This document shows, piece by piece, positions 53,501 through 64,000 of a stretch of 64,000 nt of DNA. The first letter of the stretch is position 1. Each line of letters starts with the position of its first letter. Both the position numbers and the translations under genes were made by a program. The DNA comes from Stercorarius parasiticus (Eukaryota > Chordata > Aves > Charadriiformes > Stercorariidae), in contig VWZL01003480.1 in NCBI GenBank assembly GCA_013396915.1, positions 105,331 to 169,330 of the forward strand. The letters run 5' to 3'. The notes beneath the pieces are model-generated. The model was not told where the DNA came from and ran no database searches. It worked only from the letters and a program-made list of their open reading frames with translations.

Positions 53501-55651
53501 TGCCAAGAGCTCTGGCCCGTGGGACGTAGCGGGAGGCAGCAGAGCTGCCCCGGCTGGAAGCCGGAACGGGTGGCGTGTACGGGAGGGAGCTTCCCGCAGC
53601 CACGGTGGGGGCAATGGCTGCGGAACCGCTCGGTAACGGACGGAGCAGCCTCTGGCTCCCGCTGTGGAAGTTGTCGAGTAGAGGGGGAACGGTGTGGGGG
53701 GGGAGCTGGCTCCGGCAGAGCGAGCGTGCGAAGCGGGTCCCTGCTGTCGGGACTCTGCAGCGATTACACGGGGACGGGGAATTGTTTGGTTGTTAACGCT
53801 TTCCCTTGGTGGTTTTTTTGCTTGATCGTGACGCTCGCGGTGTCTGAGCTGCTGCCGGGATAGTTTCAAACAGTGAAATGTTGTTGCGTTCCAATGAAAA
53901 TGGAAGCGATTTCATGCTTCAAAAATGAAAACCTGCATCAGTAACGTCAGCGTGTGGGAGGTAGCTGCATGTGCGACGGTCTGACCTCCAGACCTCAAAG
54001 CCTGGTGTGTGTTTTTTGCTTGTGTGGATTTACTTTACAAATCTGACGCTGTGTCAGCCCCACCTTTTGCGGGGTGGGGGGGACTGAGAGAATCCTTTCC
54101 AGGGATGCTGGAGCTGGACTGGAATCAGCTGTAAAGACCATTAAGGTGCTTCTGGCTGCCACTTTGACAGGCTCTTCTTTGTTTCTGCTGCAGACGCTAC
54201 ATAGGAAGGTCCGTGGTTTCGTTTGTGAACTTGGAAATGTTGCTGTAAAGCTGGACCCTTAGTGCTAAAGGCTTCTGACTGTTTTGTAAATACATTCATG
54301 CAGATTGGGGGCGGGAAAACAAAAAGGAGAGAGCAAAATGAAATGTTTAGGGACGACGGTATTATCCCGGGAGTGTTGCAGGTCCCTCAGCTTTCTGTGC
54401 CTGCCAGGGATACAGAGCGAAAGCCGCTGCGCTGCTGTTCCGTTTCTGATAGGGAAACTGGCTCCGCTGCTGTGCCCCCGCCAGCGCCGGAGGCTGCGCT
54501 CGGCCGATGGAATGACCAAAGTGTTCGGACCACGCAGTGGTTTGCTCTTCTTTCAAAATTTACTTCCTCAGTTTCAGAAATAACTAAAGATATTCGCTTG
54601 TCTTCAAGTGGATGGTTTTCATCCCATTTAAATTTGTGCCTTGTACCCTCCCATCCCCTTTCTTAGGGCAAACGGCGGCTCGTGTGGCCTCTCCGGGCAG
54701 TGCTGGGCCCTGGCCGGCCTGCGGTGACCGCGGCTGTGGGGCAGGGACCGGGCGGCAGCACTTCCCTCACCCCCCACTCTCCAGAGGCCGCTCACGCAGC
54801 CGTTCTGGAGATGTCCCCATTGTGCCCGTTCACCAGGGTTTTGAGAGATGATGCGAAATGCTTTGGCCTCCCTCGGCATGCCCCGGTGTTCCCCGCTCCT
54901 GCAGCCAGGGACAGGATTATCCCTCCTCTGAGCCGCGCTGGGCAGGTTCTCGCTCGAGCGCAGCTCCATAGGGACGCTCCGGGGGTGCCGAGGCACAGCC
55001 TGGGCTGTAGCACGGAGTCACGGAGCTGGAGCTCCGGCACGGCCGGGTGGTTTGGGAAGGCGGGAGTTCAGTGGGAAAACTGGGATGCTGCCACTGGGCG
55101 TTCAGCTTGGCTGCAGTTCTGGCACGGCCAACCTGACCTGGATTGCCCCCCGTCCTCCCCCTAAGTAGCTCGTGCTCCAAAAGAGAGCAGCGTGAAGCCT
55201 TGTCGGAGGGGTTGAGTGCGGAACAGCGAACCGAGCACCTTCCTTGCATGCGTATCTGCGGTGTTGTAACGACATTGAGGAGTAGTCGAGACAAAACCAG
55301 GCACCGATGTGAAGCCACCTTGGAGAGGAGGCGGGGCCCTGTGCTGCAGTATTTATCTGAATCGAAATTCTGAATGTTTACCTCAGTGTAAATATCTTAA
55401 CCTTTCCCCTGGGAGGAAAGGAGTCTTGCATGGAGCAATCGCTGTCCCCATCGCTTTGCCAAACGCGTCACCCTCTCGAAGATGGGCTTCACATCGGTGT
55501 GACACTGTCCCTCTCCGGACCCGTACCTTTCTAGGATGTGAATGGTAAAAATGTGAATATTTGTTGTTTACTTCATTAGGCATAATTCATAATGATGTGT
55601 TTATATGAAGAATATCACAGACTGAAGCAAAGCCACATGCAATTGGTTTAC

Positions 55652-55657
55652 TTTATT
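55652..55657 (-). terminator. CNP: Candidate distal poly(A) signal of CNP
   Basis: TTTATT on plus reads AATAAA on minus, about 1.9 kb beyond the CNP stop. An alternative minus-strand AATAAA lies at 55873-55878. Confidence 0.45.
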
Positions 55658-57545
55658 ATAAACTGTATATGATGTACAAACTAATAAAAACTTAAATGAC
55701 GACAGTCTCACTGTTGTTCTTGAACAGGCAAATAAACAAGACATTCCAGCTGTGCATTTCGGTGCTGGATGAGACCTGGAGCATGGGGTTGTTCCCGAGG
55801 CGCTGGAGGGAGAGGGGGGAGCGAGCTCCTAAAGGCGTTTCTGAAGCTTCCATGGGACAAACCGCTGTGAGATTTATTAGGAAGGGCCCAAGCCGAGTGT
55901 CAGGCACTCGCCCCTCCGCCGGTGCAGAAGCCATCAAGGGCTTCTCTGTTGGCGGCGAGGGAAGATACAGAATTTTTTATGTTATAATGAGAATTTGTCG
56001 TCCATCTCTTTGGAGCAGCAGGAATTGTTTTGCTTTACTGGCAAAGGTGCGGAGCGTTCCCCATCTTTGCGCCCTCGCCCCCCAGCGCTCGTCGCTTTTG
56101 TTGTAAGCATTGGGAGAAAAGCTCCTGGCCCAGGCAGCGCTGGGCTCCCCGAGCAGAGGTTGGCGCAGGGGAGCTGCGCCCACGCGAGCCCAGCACACGC
56201 TTGTCAAACACAGTAAGTATTTACATCTATTAATATGGGATTAATTTCACTATGCAGTTCACCAAACGCTGAGCCATAGCATGAGTTTAAACTGTTGTCC
56301 TGACCTGAACCCGTTAGTTGAGCCTTGAGTTACAGTAAAGCTGTGACCATGAACCCACCGACCGGCTGGCCAAGGGGCTGGCTACGAGCAAAAAAAGAAG
56401 TTTGGATAAAACAGACTTAATAACAGAAGTGCTCGGTCAATAACTTTTTTTTTCCAGCCGATGGTTTAGGTTTGAGCAGACGTAAGTTACGCAGTTACGG
56501 TACCTCCACTTACTTCCTAAATTACAGTGTTACTGCCATCCTAACTTAACATTCAAGTGCATTAGAGAAAAGTAGTAAAATCTTGCATGAAGTACAGCTC
56601 TATACTTCAGACACGATTTTAGTTTCTATAAAACGAGACGGAAAAGATGTTAGTTCATCTCTTCCGCTCCCTGCCGAGGCAGGATTGTTCCCTACAGGAC
56701 AAGGACACGGGACAGTGCTTGGTCCGGCCCACTCGGACGTGTGAGGGGAAACGGCTGGAGCCACGCTGCGGGAACCGACTGCCTCCCCTGTCTTCCACTG
56801 CTTTCCCTCTGGGTGGTTTTGGGGTTTTTTTTGATATTTTCTTTAAAATCCGCGATCGCTCTTTGGGACATCATCTGGCCATGCGCTTTCTTCTGTCCGC
56901 CCACCGGTGGCTCTTCCCGGCGCCTGCAGACAGTGACCCCGACCTGGGGTAGCGCAGGGCTGCACGTTCTCCTTTCGGGCTAAACTATTAGTGCCACGCT
57001 GGGCAGAAGCGACCCACGGTTGGGTCTGACTGGTTTTTACCCAGTAACTCAGCGACCGGAGGGACTGCTGTCAGTCCCTGGGGGGTGGGAGAAGGGGGAG
57101 ACGTTGCACAGTTCACTCTGCTCGGCTTCAGAACCGTTACGTACCTACGGGCTCTGCTCTGCTGCTGCTCATCGTGTTGACAGGTAAAGAGCTAACGATT
57201 GTGGTTCGTGGGGAAGTTACAAAAGAGCATAATTGATCTTCCTCCGAGGAAGAAAACAAGCAGAACACCACGGCTCGTTCTTGCCAAAACTCCTCCTTTC
57301 AAATGCCCTCAGCAGCAGGTCAGTTACTGGTGTCAGCGATGGGAGAGTTTTCCTTTGTCGGGTGGGAGTTGCTTGTTTTCTTCCTTGTTCTGAGGCCGAA
57401 GAACTCTCCCCAGAGGCGTCACGCTGGGGCTGGCAAAGGGCTTACTTTAGTAAAGGTAGAATTATTTCTCTTTACAATTTTAAAGGTTACAGGAGTTACT
57501 TGCCTTTTAAAAACAAACCAACCAACCAGCTGCCCTGCCCTGGCC
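55658..57545 (-). other. CNP: Probable CNP 3'UTR
   Basis: About 1.9 kb downstream of the CNP stop codon on the minus strand, without another gene. A minus-strand AATAAA at 55873-55878 would give a shorter form. Confidence 0.5.
55683..55688 (+). terminator. DNAJC7: Candidate distal poly(A) signal of DNAJC7
   Basis: AATAAA on the plus strand, 25 bp from the opposed minus-strand signal. Confidence 0.4.
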
Positions 57546-60500
57546 CTAGATGATGGTGCAGGAGCTAAAAGCAGAGCCCCGTTTGTTGGTGCTCTGGGTC
57601 GGCACAAGTTTTCCTTTTCCGTAGTACCCTGAGAATATTGCCTTCACATCCATCTTTTTAGAAAGGGTGAGCATCCACATACCGTTATCAAAATACAGCA
57701 GTTTCCCTCCTCCAATTTCCCCCACTTGATCCCCTTTGTTCCCTGCCTTTTCCAGTTTCACAAACTCCAGCAGATCCAGCCCGGTCTGGACGGCTTCCAC
57801 GCCGTTGGCGCAGCCGAGGGTGATGTGAGCCCGGCTGCCTTTCGGCAGGTTGTCGGTGGGCAGGATCTTGTCGGCGTCCGCGGGCCACAGCAGCAGCTGC
57901 TGTTCGCTCAGCTCTACGCGAGCCCCGACAGTTTTTGTGGTGATGAACAGGGCAGAAACAGCCAGGGTGAAGCCTTTGCCGTAGGAAGCCTTCACAGCCT
58001 GGGAGGAGGGAGAGAGGAGCGCGGTGTGAGCGGCCCGCGGCGGGGCTCGGGGGCCTCGACAGGTCTGAAACACTCCGTACAACGGGGGAGATTGTGGCCT
58101 GACGTTCCTGCTCCGTGAAGTCGGAGCTGGTTAAATCTTTTCCCTTCACAAATTCTGATATTTAACTTGGGTCTGTTTTGATACGCTTTAGCTGGAACTG
58201 CAAATACCTTAATCTATAATCATTCAGATCACGCTATTGGGGCCGATGCTGNNNNNNNNNNNCGTGTGGGGTGTGTGAGGTGGGCGGTAAGGAGTATTTT
58301 GTTTGGAAACCAACAGGGAATAGTCACCAGCTCACCCACAATTACGACTTTTCTACCGCACAGGCCACGTGGATGCAGTTACAGTCCCTACAGTCCCCCA
58401 CCTTGGCAGGGCCGTGGCCCCAGCCCACCCCGGGGGCTCGGGGGTCCCTGCCGGGAAGGGGGGGGAGGCTGTTGCTGGGGGGGTCACAGCCCTGGTACTC
58501 ACTTCTTGCTGGGCATATTCCTCGGCTCCAGCTGCTTTCCCGAACTCGGCGTATTTTGTGGTGCAGTGTAAGACCCCGGGCGGCCTCTTCACGAAGTAGC
58601 TGGTAAGATCGATTTTTATTTTGGGATCTTCAATAGCGGAAGCAACTGCAAACGCAGGTAAATAATGTTAGTGTCACAACCCTCCGCCCCCAGGGCCCCC
58701 CCCCCCGCCACGAGCCTGAGCCCCATCTCCACTTTCTTCACCAACCCGTCCTTCACGTTTTGTCTTTGTTGCTGCTGAAAAGGATCAGATGGTTAAAAAG
58801 AGCTCCTCCTTCCACCCAGGATAACGGTGGATGCGAGTAGAAAACGGGAGCTTCTGCGCATCATCAGGGCTCGTCGCACAAACCCCTTCAGGGACAGGAG
58901 CGTTCAGTCCTTCCCTTCCGCCTCGGCCCCACGGCAGCACCAGGGGCTGCCCGGCCCCCCCGCGTCACGCTGCTGCCGCCCACACCCAGCTCCCCACCCT
59001 CTCACCGCTAAACTGCCTCCTTAGCAAAAACTGCTCCATTTATTTTTACTTACAGCAGTAACTTTGTCAACTATGGGAAATGGATTAGTGTCTTTAAATG
59101 TTTTTAATCGTGGCTAACTGTAACGAGAAATTCCCTTTAGAAGCTGACCAAGCTTTTTCTATTTGCTGCACGCTAACGTTTCATCAACAGAGTAAGAACT
59201 TGGTAAGATCCTTCTATACATACAGTATTTGCTCTCCTTTTTGAAGGCTTTCAGACTCCCAAGCTCATCTAAGAAGGCCTGGCCAGCCTTCCTCAGGATC
59301 TCGGAACTTCTTTTGCTCAAAAACCACCCAAAATACATGGGTAGGAATTCCTTCTCCAGGCTGGGCTTCATCTTCTTCAGCTCTTCCACCGACAGTTTCC
59401 ATTGATTCTTGTCCTTCAGCTGCGAACAATCCAGTCGCCACTGGGTTTTGGGCTCAGCAAAGATGACTTTGTACCGGTATTTGTCAGCAATGTCAAAGAG
59501 TTGGTCCAGTCGTTCCCTCTCATGGTGAGTGTCATCCAGAACGATGACGCTGATCTCTCGTTTGCAATAGTCAACTAGATCCTCGTCCACCTTGGAATAT
59601 TCTTCAGGAATGGTGCTTCTTATTAAAGGTGTGATTTTGTAGCTATCAACAGAGATGACCTTGCAGGCGTCTTTGTACCGATCTTGAATGGCCTGGGCGA
59701 GCGTGGACTTCCCGCTGCCGGGCAGCCCTCTTAAAATCAAAAAGGTTTTAGATTCTTTGAGCGTGGAGATGGTGTCTTCATCGTCAAGGAAGGGGAACTG
59801 CAAGCTCTCAGGTCTTTCTTTTGCTGACTGAGTTGACATTTTTCTAAATATTTTAGGCAGGAACGTGTGACTCTTCTTTGAGAAGCCTTTGTTCTGAAAC
59901 GCAAGAAGGAAATAATTTTGCAGGTGAGCAGCCCCCGCAGCCCGCGTGCTCCCACCGCACGAGCACATGTCGCCCGGGCCCTCTGTGGGGAGGAGGCGGT
60001 GCAGGGAACGGGGGCTGCCCCGCGGGGCTCAAACCGCCTCTCGGGGCCACCCCGGCCCCGGCCGTCCCACCTGAGAAGCTGGGGGTGCCGCTCCGTCCCC
60101 TGCTCCCGCCTGGCCGCCGCCGCCGTCCCCCTGACCAGGAAGGGGAAGTTTTACCCGTCGCGTGGCAGCAGCAGCTGCAGTTTCACAGGCACCACGAGCT
60201 GCCGTGACCCCCGCAGAGGCTCCGACTGTCGCATTTGCGTCTGAGCATGTCAATAAACCCTCGGTGAGGAACTCTGCCGCCAGCCGGGAAACGAAAGTCC
60301 CAGCAGGTTGTGGCGAGTGCTGCCGTCTCAGCGCTGCAGCTGTGTAAACAGACTGCAAAGGGGTTTCTGTCCGTCCAGTGATCCTCGTCCCCCCGGGAAA
60401 GGCTGTTTCTGAGCGCAGTCTGGGAGGAGACCGTCTCTCGCATGAAGAACGGCCGTTTCTTCCTGCTGTACTGGCCACCAGCACCCCCAGTGCCTCCCAG

Positions 60501-61977
60501 GAGGGAGTCTGGGCTCCTCCTGTGATAAAGTCGCTTCCCGCAAAGCAGCGCTGAGCTGAACACGAAACCGAAACCAGCCCTCCCAGCAGCCAAAGCAAGG
60601 CCAGAGCCGTGAAGCGCTGCTGGCGCTGGCTCTCCCTCCCCTCCTGCCAGCAGCTCCAGTAACTGGAATCCCAGATTAATTCCCAGAAGGGCCTGGGAAA
60701 ACACGGGACTGGAAGGAAACGAGGGATTTCTCCAACTGTGTGAGTTTTCAATAGCACCATCGGGGCAGCCGCTGGTTTTCGTGTCCGTATGTGACCTCTC
60801 CACCGCCCAGCCCATGACCGGCTCCGGAGCGGAATGCTATGCCGGCAGCCCCAGGGGCGACGCTGAGGAGTGAGCTGTGCCTCCAAGGCAAAAATCGAGA
60901 TGGGTTACAGACTACATAGATGCTCTACCCATGGCATAAAAATACAGCTTTCCTGTCTGCAGAGTGAAGCCATTGTTTAAAAAACAACTATTCAGTTGAT
61001 TAACTTTCCTATCTTTTATTCCAGAATTTGGAGATAGGTTTTGGTTCCAAAGCGCCCTGAGCCCAGGAGCTGCTGGGATGGAGGCGTTGGGCAGGGAGCC
61101 CTGTGGGGTCAGCTCCCTGCCGGGACGGTGAGCCCTGAGCACCACGGGGCAGCCCTGTGCGCTCCCGGCACGGTGTGGCATTCCTCCCACGGGAATGGAT
61201 GGACCTCTGGGAAGAGTGATGCCCAGACAGTTCTCCCAGGACCGCCGGTGTCGGCTTCCCCGTAGATTCGGGGCTCTCAGGTACAGGGGGAAGCAGATGG
61301 TGTGAGCCACCTCCGAGGGCTGCCCCGCATGGTGTGGGGGTCTTGCGGGCCAAGGGGGCTGTTGGGGCCGGGCATCACGGGGCCGGGCTGGCCTTGCTGC
61401 CCTGCGGCCAGGCCCGTGGCCCGAGCGAGGGCTGGCCCAGCCCCGCTATTTTGCTGAAGGCAGCTGCTGGCGATGGCAGTAACTGAGGCCGCTTTTCAAA
61501 GGCGCAAACAAAAGAACAATAATAGAAACCACCCTCCGGCCCCATTGTTTGGGGGCCAGCTTGGAGTATAATAGTTGCCTTCATGGGACGGGGCCACGCA
61601 GGGCCCGGATGGACAATGGTCCCACAGAAGCCGCCTCGGCGCAGCGCAGGGCTGCCGGGGGGACAATCCCCCATTGAGCCCGCGCCCCGTCCCGTCCCTC
61701 CCCACCGTCCCCACAAAGCTCCCGCTGTCCCCGGGCACCCCGCGGGGCAGAGACGGACCTGGAGGGCGTGATGCTCCGGGCACCAGGCTGCCCCCCGGGA
61801 GGGAGCCGCTGCGCCCCCGGTTCTACCGCGGGGTCCCAGGGACCGGAGCTGCTCCCGGCTGCGCCCCTGGCCCGGCCCGCACGTGTCGGCGACGCTGCCG
61901 GCGCTTCCTCCCACCCCGGGAACCCGAACCCGCGCCCCGGGGGGGGGTCGGGGGCCGCCCCGTCCCGCACTTACCAT
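57546..61977 (-). CDS. CNP: 2',3'-cyclic-nucleotide 3'-phosphodiesterase (CNPase), long form, complete
   Basis: Four coding exons on the minus strand: 61977..61975 (the ATG alone), 59893..59224, 58645..58503 and 57998..57546 (TAG). They join in frame to 422 aa, close to the mammalian long isoform (CNP2). Established role: hydrolyses 2',3'-cyclic nucleotides to 2'-nucleotides; it is a major membrane-anchored protein of oligodendrocyte and Schwann cell myelin and keeps cytoplasmic channels open. Seen: an N-terminal basic/hydrophobic segment resembling the CNP2 mitochondrial-targeting region, an internal Met20 matching the short CNP1 start (ATG at 59839..59837), a polynucleotide-kinase-like P-loop G57-L-P-G-S-G-K-S-T65, the two 2H-phosphoesterase motifs H251-C-T-T and H330-I-T-L, and a C-terminal CaaX box C419-T-I-I for isoprenylation. 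All introns are GT-AG; exon 2 ends in the donor GTATGT. The gene is convergent with DNAJC7 and in tandem 215 bp downstream of the ODAD4 stop. Confidence 0.95.
57999..59223 (-). other. CNP: CNP introns 2 and 3
   Basis: Introns at 58646-59223 and 57999-58502 flank the exon with the first catalytic motif. Intron 3 contains an 11-base N gap at 58252-58262. Nothing else is visible. Confidence 0.75.
58252..58262. other. Short assembly gap (11 N)
   Basis: A run of N in a CNP intron; no coding sequence appears to be affected. Confidence 0.95.
59894..61974 (-). other. CNP: CNP intron 1
   Basis: A 2.1 kb intron between the ATG-only exon and exon 2. The part next to exon 2 (59,930-60,130) is CpG-rich and could contain a second promoter for the short isoform, as mammalian CNP uses two promoters. 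The large minus-strand frame at 60,029-60,886 has no recognisable domain. A minus-strand AATAAA at 61015-61020 is the first available after the ODAD4 stop. Confidence 0.6.
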
Positions 61978-62192
61978 GGTGAGGGCAGCGGCTCCGGGGC
62001 GGCCGCCGGTGCGGAGCGGCGCGGCGGGGAAGCGGCTCTGGGGCGGGTACGNGGGATGTCCCCTGCCCGCTTGGGGGCGGAGGAGGGTGTCCCCAGCCCT
62101 GTTGTAGGGCGGACATGGGGGGTGTCCCCANGCTGCGGGCAGAGCTCGTGTTTGCCGCACCGGGATGCTCCAGTGGCGTTCGGCGGCGGCTC
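61978..62192 (-). promoter_or_regulatory. CNP promoter/5'UTR and ODAD4 3' end, overlapping
   Basis: Only 215 bp separate the ODAD4 stop codon from the CNP start codon. The sequence is CpG-rich and contains an imperfect ~30 bp repeat. The CNP 5'UTR and the ODAD4 3'UTR must both use this interval. Confidence 0.6.
62030..62140. repeat. Imperfect ~30 bp tandem repeat in the CNP upstream region
   Basis: About three copies sharing a GGGCGG core and a GGGTGTCCCC/GGGATGTCCCC end. Single N bases at 62052 and 62131 fall within the array. Confidence 0.55.
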
Positions 62193-63224
62193 CTACGGCT
62201 TCGGCCCGGCTCCGCTCTTCTGCTCCTTCCCTTCTTTGTTGTTTCCGAGCTCTTTATACTTCTTGGCGCCGTCTTTTTGCTTTTCCTCCTCCCGAGCCTC
62301 GGTGCCCTGCTCGCTGTCCTCTCTCTCCCGCTCCTTCTCCGCGGACTCCAGCGTGTTTTCGCTGGTGAAATCATAATCTGGGGCGGGGGGGGCAAAATCG
62401 ACCGTCAGGCAGGTTCCAGCAGCGAGCAATCGGCGGGGCACAAAAAAAGGAAGACCCCCCCAGCCTCCATCACACAGTTACAAAGCTCCCCTCTATTTTC
62501 CGTCCGACGGGGCTCGGTTTGCTGACGGTGCCAGGTGCTGAGCCCCCCCCCGGGCTAGGGAGGCCTGGGCAGTGCTGCCACCTCCTGCCCGGGGGCGACA
62601 CAGCCCCGACATGAGCGCGGCTGTGAGAGTTCCGTACTTTTTACATGGGTTTTAATTCAGGAAATCAATACTTTTATACCGTGGGGCTTCTAAGAGGCAG
62701 CTGATGTTTTTGAAGGCCTCAGCACTGTGGATCTCAGGGATTCCCAGTCCCGGTTTGCTGCTGGCTGCGCCCACCACACTGCACGCTGGGCACCGGAGCT
62801 GCTTTCAGCATTATTAAAAGCAGCTTTTTAAATGGATGCCACTGAAGAGTGAAACCAGGCTCCTGGTTATCACTGTTGACATCACTTACTTTCATTTCGA
62901 CCAGCTCAAGATTAAACCTTCACTGCCAAAAAACTGAAGTCACAAATTATAACTACACTATAGCTTCACATACAAATTAACTCCTGCAATTGCGAACTAG
63001 TGCAGGGGATGCACCATGGGCCAGAAATTTGGAAGTTTCTACCTGGAAACAGGGTGTTTTGTTCCCATGCCTCCGTCTGTGCCACAGAGAAGGAAAGTGG
63101 GGAATTTTTATATTTATGGGGTGCGGAGGTCTAAATGACAACTACCTTTAAGAGAGTAAACTGTTGTTTCTTTTCTTCTTTCGTTCAGCTCTTCGATGAA
63201 GCTTTTGCTCACGTAATCTAAGGC
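62193..63224 (-). CDS. ODAD4: Outer dynein arm docking complex subunit 4 (TTC25), last two coding exons
   Basis: Two minus-strand exons, 63224..63146 and 62377..62193 (TAG), join in phase 1. The first encodes a helical segment (A-L-D-Y-V-S-K-S-F-I-E-E-L-N-E-R-R-K) and the second a Glu/Lys/Arg-rich tail. Acceptor and donor sites are GT-AG. These are the 3' exons of a longer gene that continues beyond the right edge. The name comes mainly from synteny (ODAD4 lies directly upstream of CNP in vertebrates, same strand) and from the charged tail; the TPR repeats that would prove it are outside the window. Established role of ODAD4: a ciliary protein needed to dock outer dynein arms on axonemal doublets. 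Confidence 0.65.
62378..63145 (-). other. ODAD4: ODAD4 last intron (probable)
   Basis: About 770 bp between the two supported exons, with a GTAGTT donor and CCCCAG acceptor on the minus strand. No other feature is seen. Confidence 0.6.
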
Positions 63225-64000
63225 CTAAAATTGATACAGCTTATTAAGAAAAGCTCCAGAAATGCAGTTACCTATCTAAGTTTTTCCTGTTTTCTTTTGA
63301 TCTCTGCTATCATTACCTGGTCCTTTCCTACCATAAAACTCTCTGCAACCATATGTTTCCTCTCTCCCTGCAGTGGTTACTACCTGTTAGTATCCCTTGC
63401 CAAATGCCTCCTCCCCTGAAGACCCCAACTCTCTGGCGCTCTCATTTCTCTTCCAGCAGAACAGATTCTGCTGAGCTCTGGACACCCCGGAGGGATGAGC
63501 AAACAGGGAGGTGTCTGTGCTGCAGCTGGTGCCTGGCCAGCCGGGTGCCCCCCGATTCCCCACGACCTGCTGTCGAGTAGCACAGGCTGGCTACCAGGCC
63601 ACGGGGAATGCCCAGATGTTTTGCCACTGTCTGATGCCAAGTGGTTTCTTTGGGACACTTTGGAAAGGCCAGAAAAGGGTGAGCTGTGATCAGCAGCTGA
63701 GCACAGAGACGGCACCGCTGTATTCCGTGTGTGAAATCTGTGCCCCAGGGAGGTCAAAAGAAAAATTTCCCTTGATCTGAGCAGGGCTGGGCTTCACCCT
63801 TCTATATGTTGTACTGGGTTAAGTCTCCTGAGCCAGGAGGTTTCATAACTTTCAATACACAAACTGCTTCAGAGGCTGCATTTCCCCCCCCCTTAACCCA
63901 CTAGCCACGTAGTGAGGTTTTCGCAGCTCACAGGATGCCAGACAATAGTTACAGCTCACTTGCTGGTGCTGCCCCAAACTCCTACCCTCTTCGCAACAAC
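63225..64000. other. Right-edge noncoding sequence, probable ODAD4 intron
   Basis: No TPR-encoding exon or other gene is visible on either strand up to the window end. Confidence 0.5.

Larger units (their letters stand above)
50234..55651 (+). other. DNAJC7: DNAJC7 3'UTR and downstream flank
   Basis: The 3'UTR begins after TAA at 50233. AATAAA hexamers occur at 50497-50502, 52130-52135 and 55683-55688. The proximal one gives a short 3'UTR of about 270 bases; the distal one would give 5.4 kb. No other gene is supported. The region holds poly-A (50466-50504) and poly-T (50768-50797) runs. Confidence 0.5.

Noticed and set aside
60029..60886. A 285-codon minus-strand frame in CNP intron 1
   Set aside because: No domain, no homologous exon expected in CNP; chance frame in GC-rich sequence.

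Overview
This is vertebrate nuclear DNA, almost certainly from a bird. Protein-coding genes are split by GT-AG introns, the interspersed repeats are avian-type CR1 LINE 3' fragments, and the left half is GC-rich as on avian microchromosomes. The gene order C17orf113 (+) - ZNF385C (+) - NKIRAS2 (-) - DNAJC7 (+) - CNP (-) - ODAD4/TTC25 (-) matches human 17q21.2, read in the opposite direction. The corresponding chicken location should be chromosome 27; that is established synteny and was not checked here.

Layout. 1-3.1 kb: GC-rich flank. 3.2-6.9 kb: C17orf113, a two-exon gene for a TTF/BED-type zinc finger joined to a hAT-transposase-like body, with its 3'UTR to about 8.0 kb. 8-13.8 kb: noncoding DNA with two CR1 fragments; the missing first exon(s) of ZNF385C lie here or further upstream. 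13.8-25.3 kb: seven coding exons of ZNF385C, then a roughly 3 kb 3'UTR. 28.2-30.4 kb: NKIRAS2 on the minus strand, complete in three coding exons (191 aa). 30.4-31 kb: a CpG-rich, presumably bidirectional promoter broken by a 157-base N gap that probably hides the first coding exon of DNAJC7. 31-40.6 kb: DNAJC7 intron 1. 40.6-50.2 kb: the other 13 coding exons of DNAJC7 (468 aa from exon 2 on). 50.2-57.5 kb: 3' flanks of the convergent genes DNAJC7 and CNP. 57.5-62.0 kb: CNP on the minus strand, complete in four coding exons (422 aa); the first coding exon contributes only the ATG. 62.2-63.2 kb: the last two coding exons of ODAD4; the rest lies beyond the window.

These are unrelated housekeeping, signalling and myelin-related genes kept together by ancestral order, not a functional operon. 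I found no prokaryotic feature, CRISPR array, intact mobile element or convincing undescribed multi-gene system. The observations most worth checking are: the acidic triad apparently kept in the domesticated hAT protein C17orf113; the ATG-only first exon of CNP and a possible alternative N-terminus; a GC-AG intron in NKIRAS2; opposed poly(A) signals 13-25 bp apart at both convergent gene pairs; the very tight ODAD4-CNP spacing; and a CR1 nested inside another CR1.
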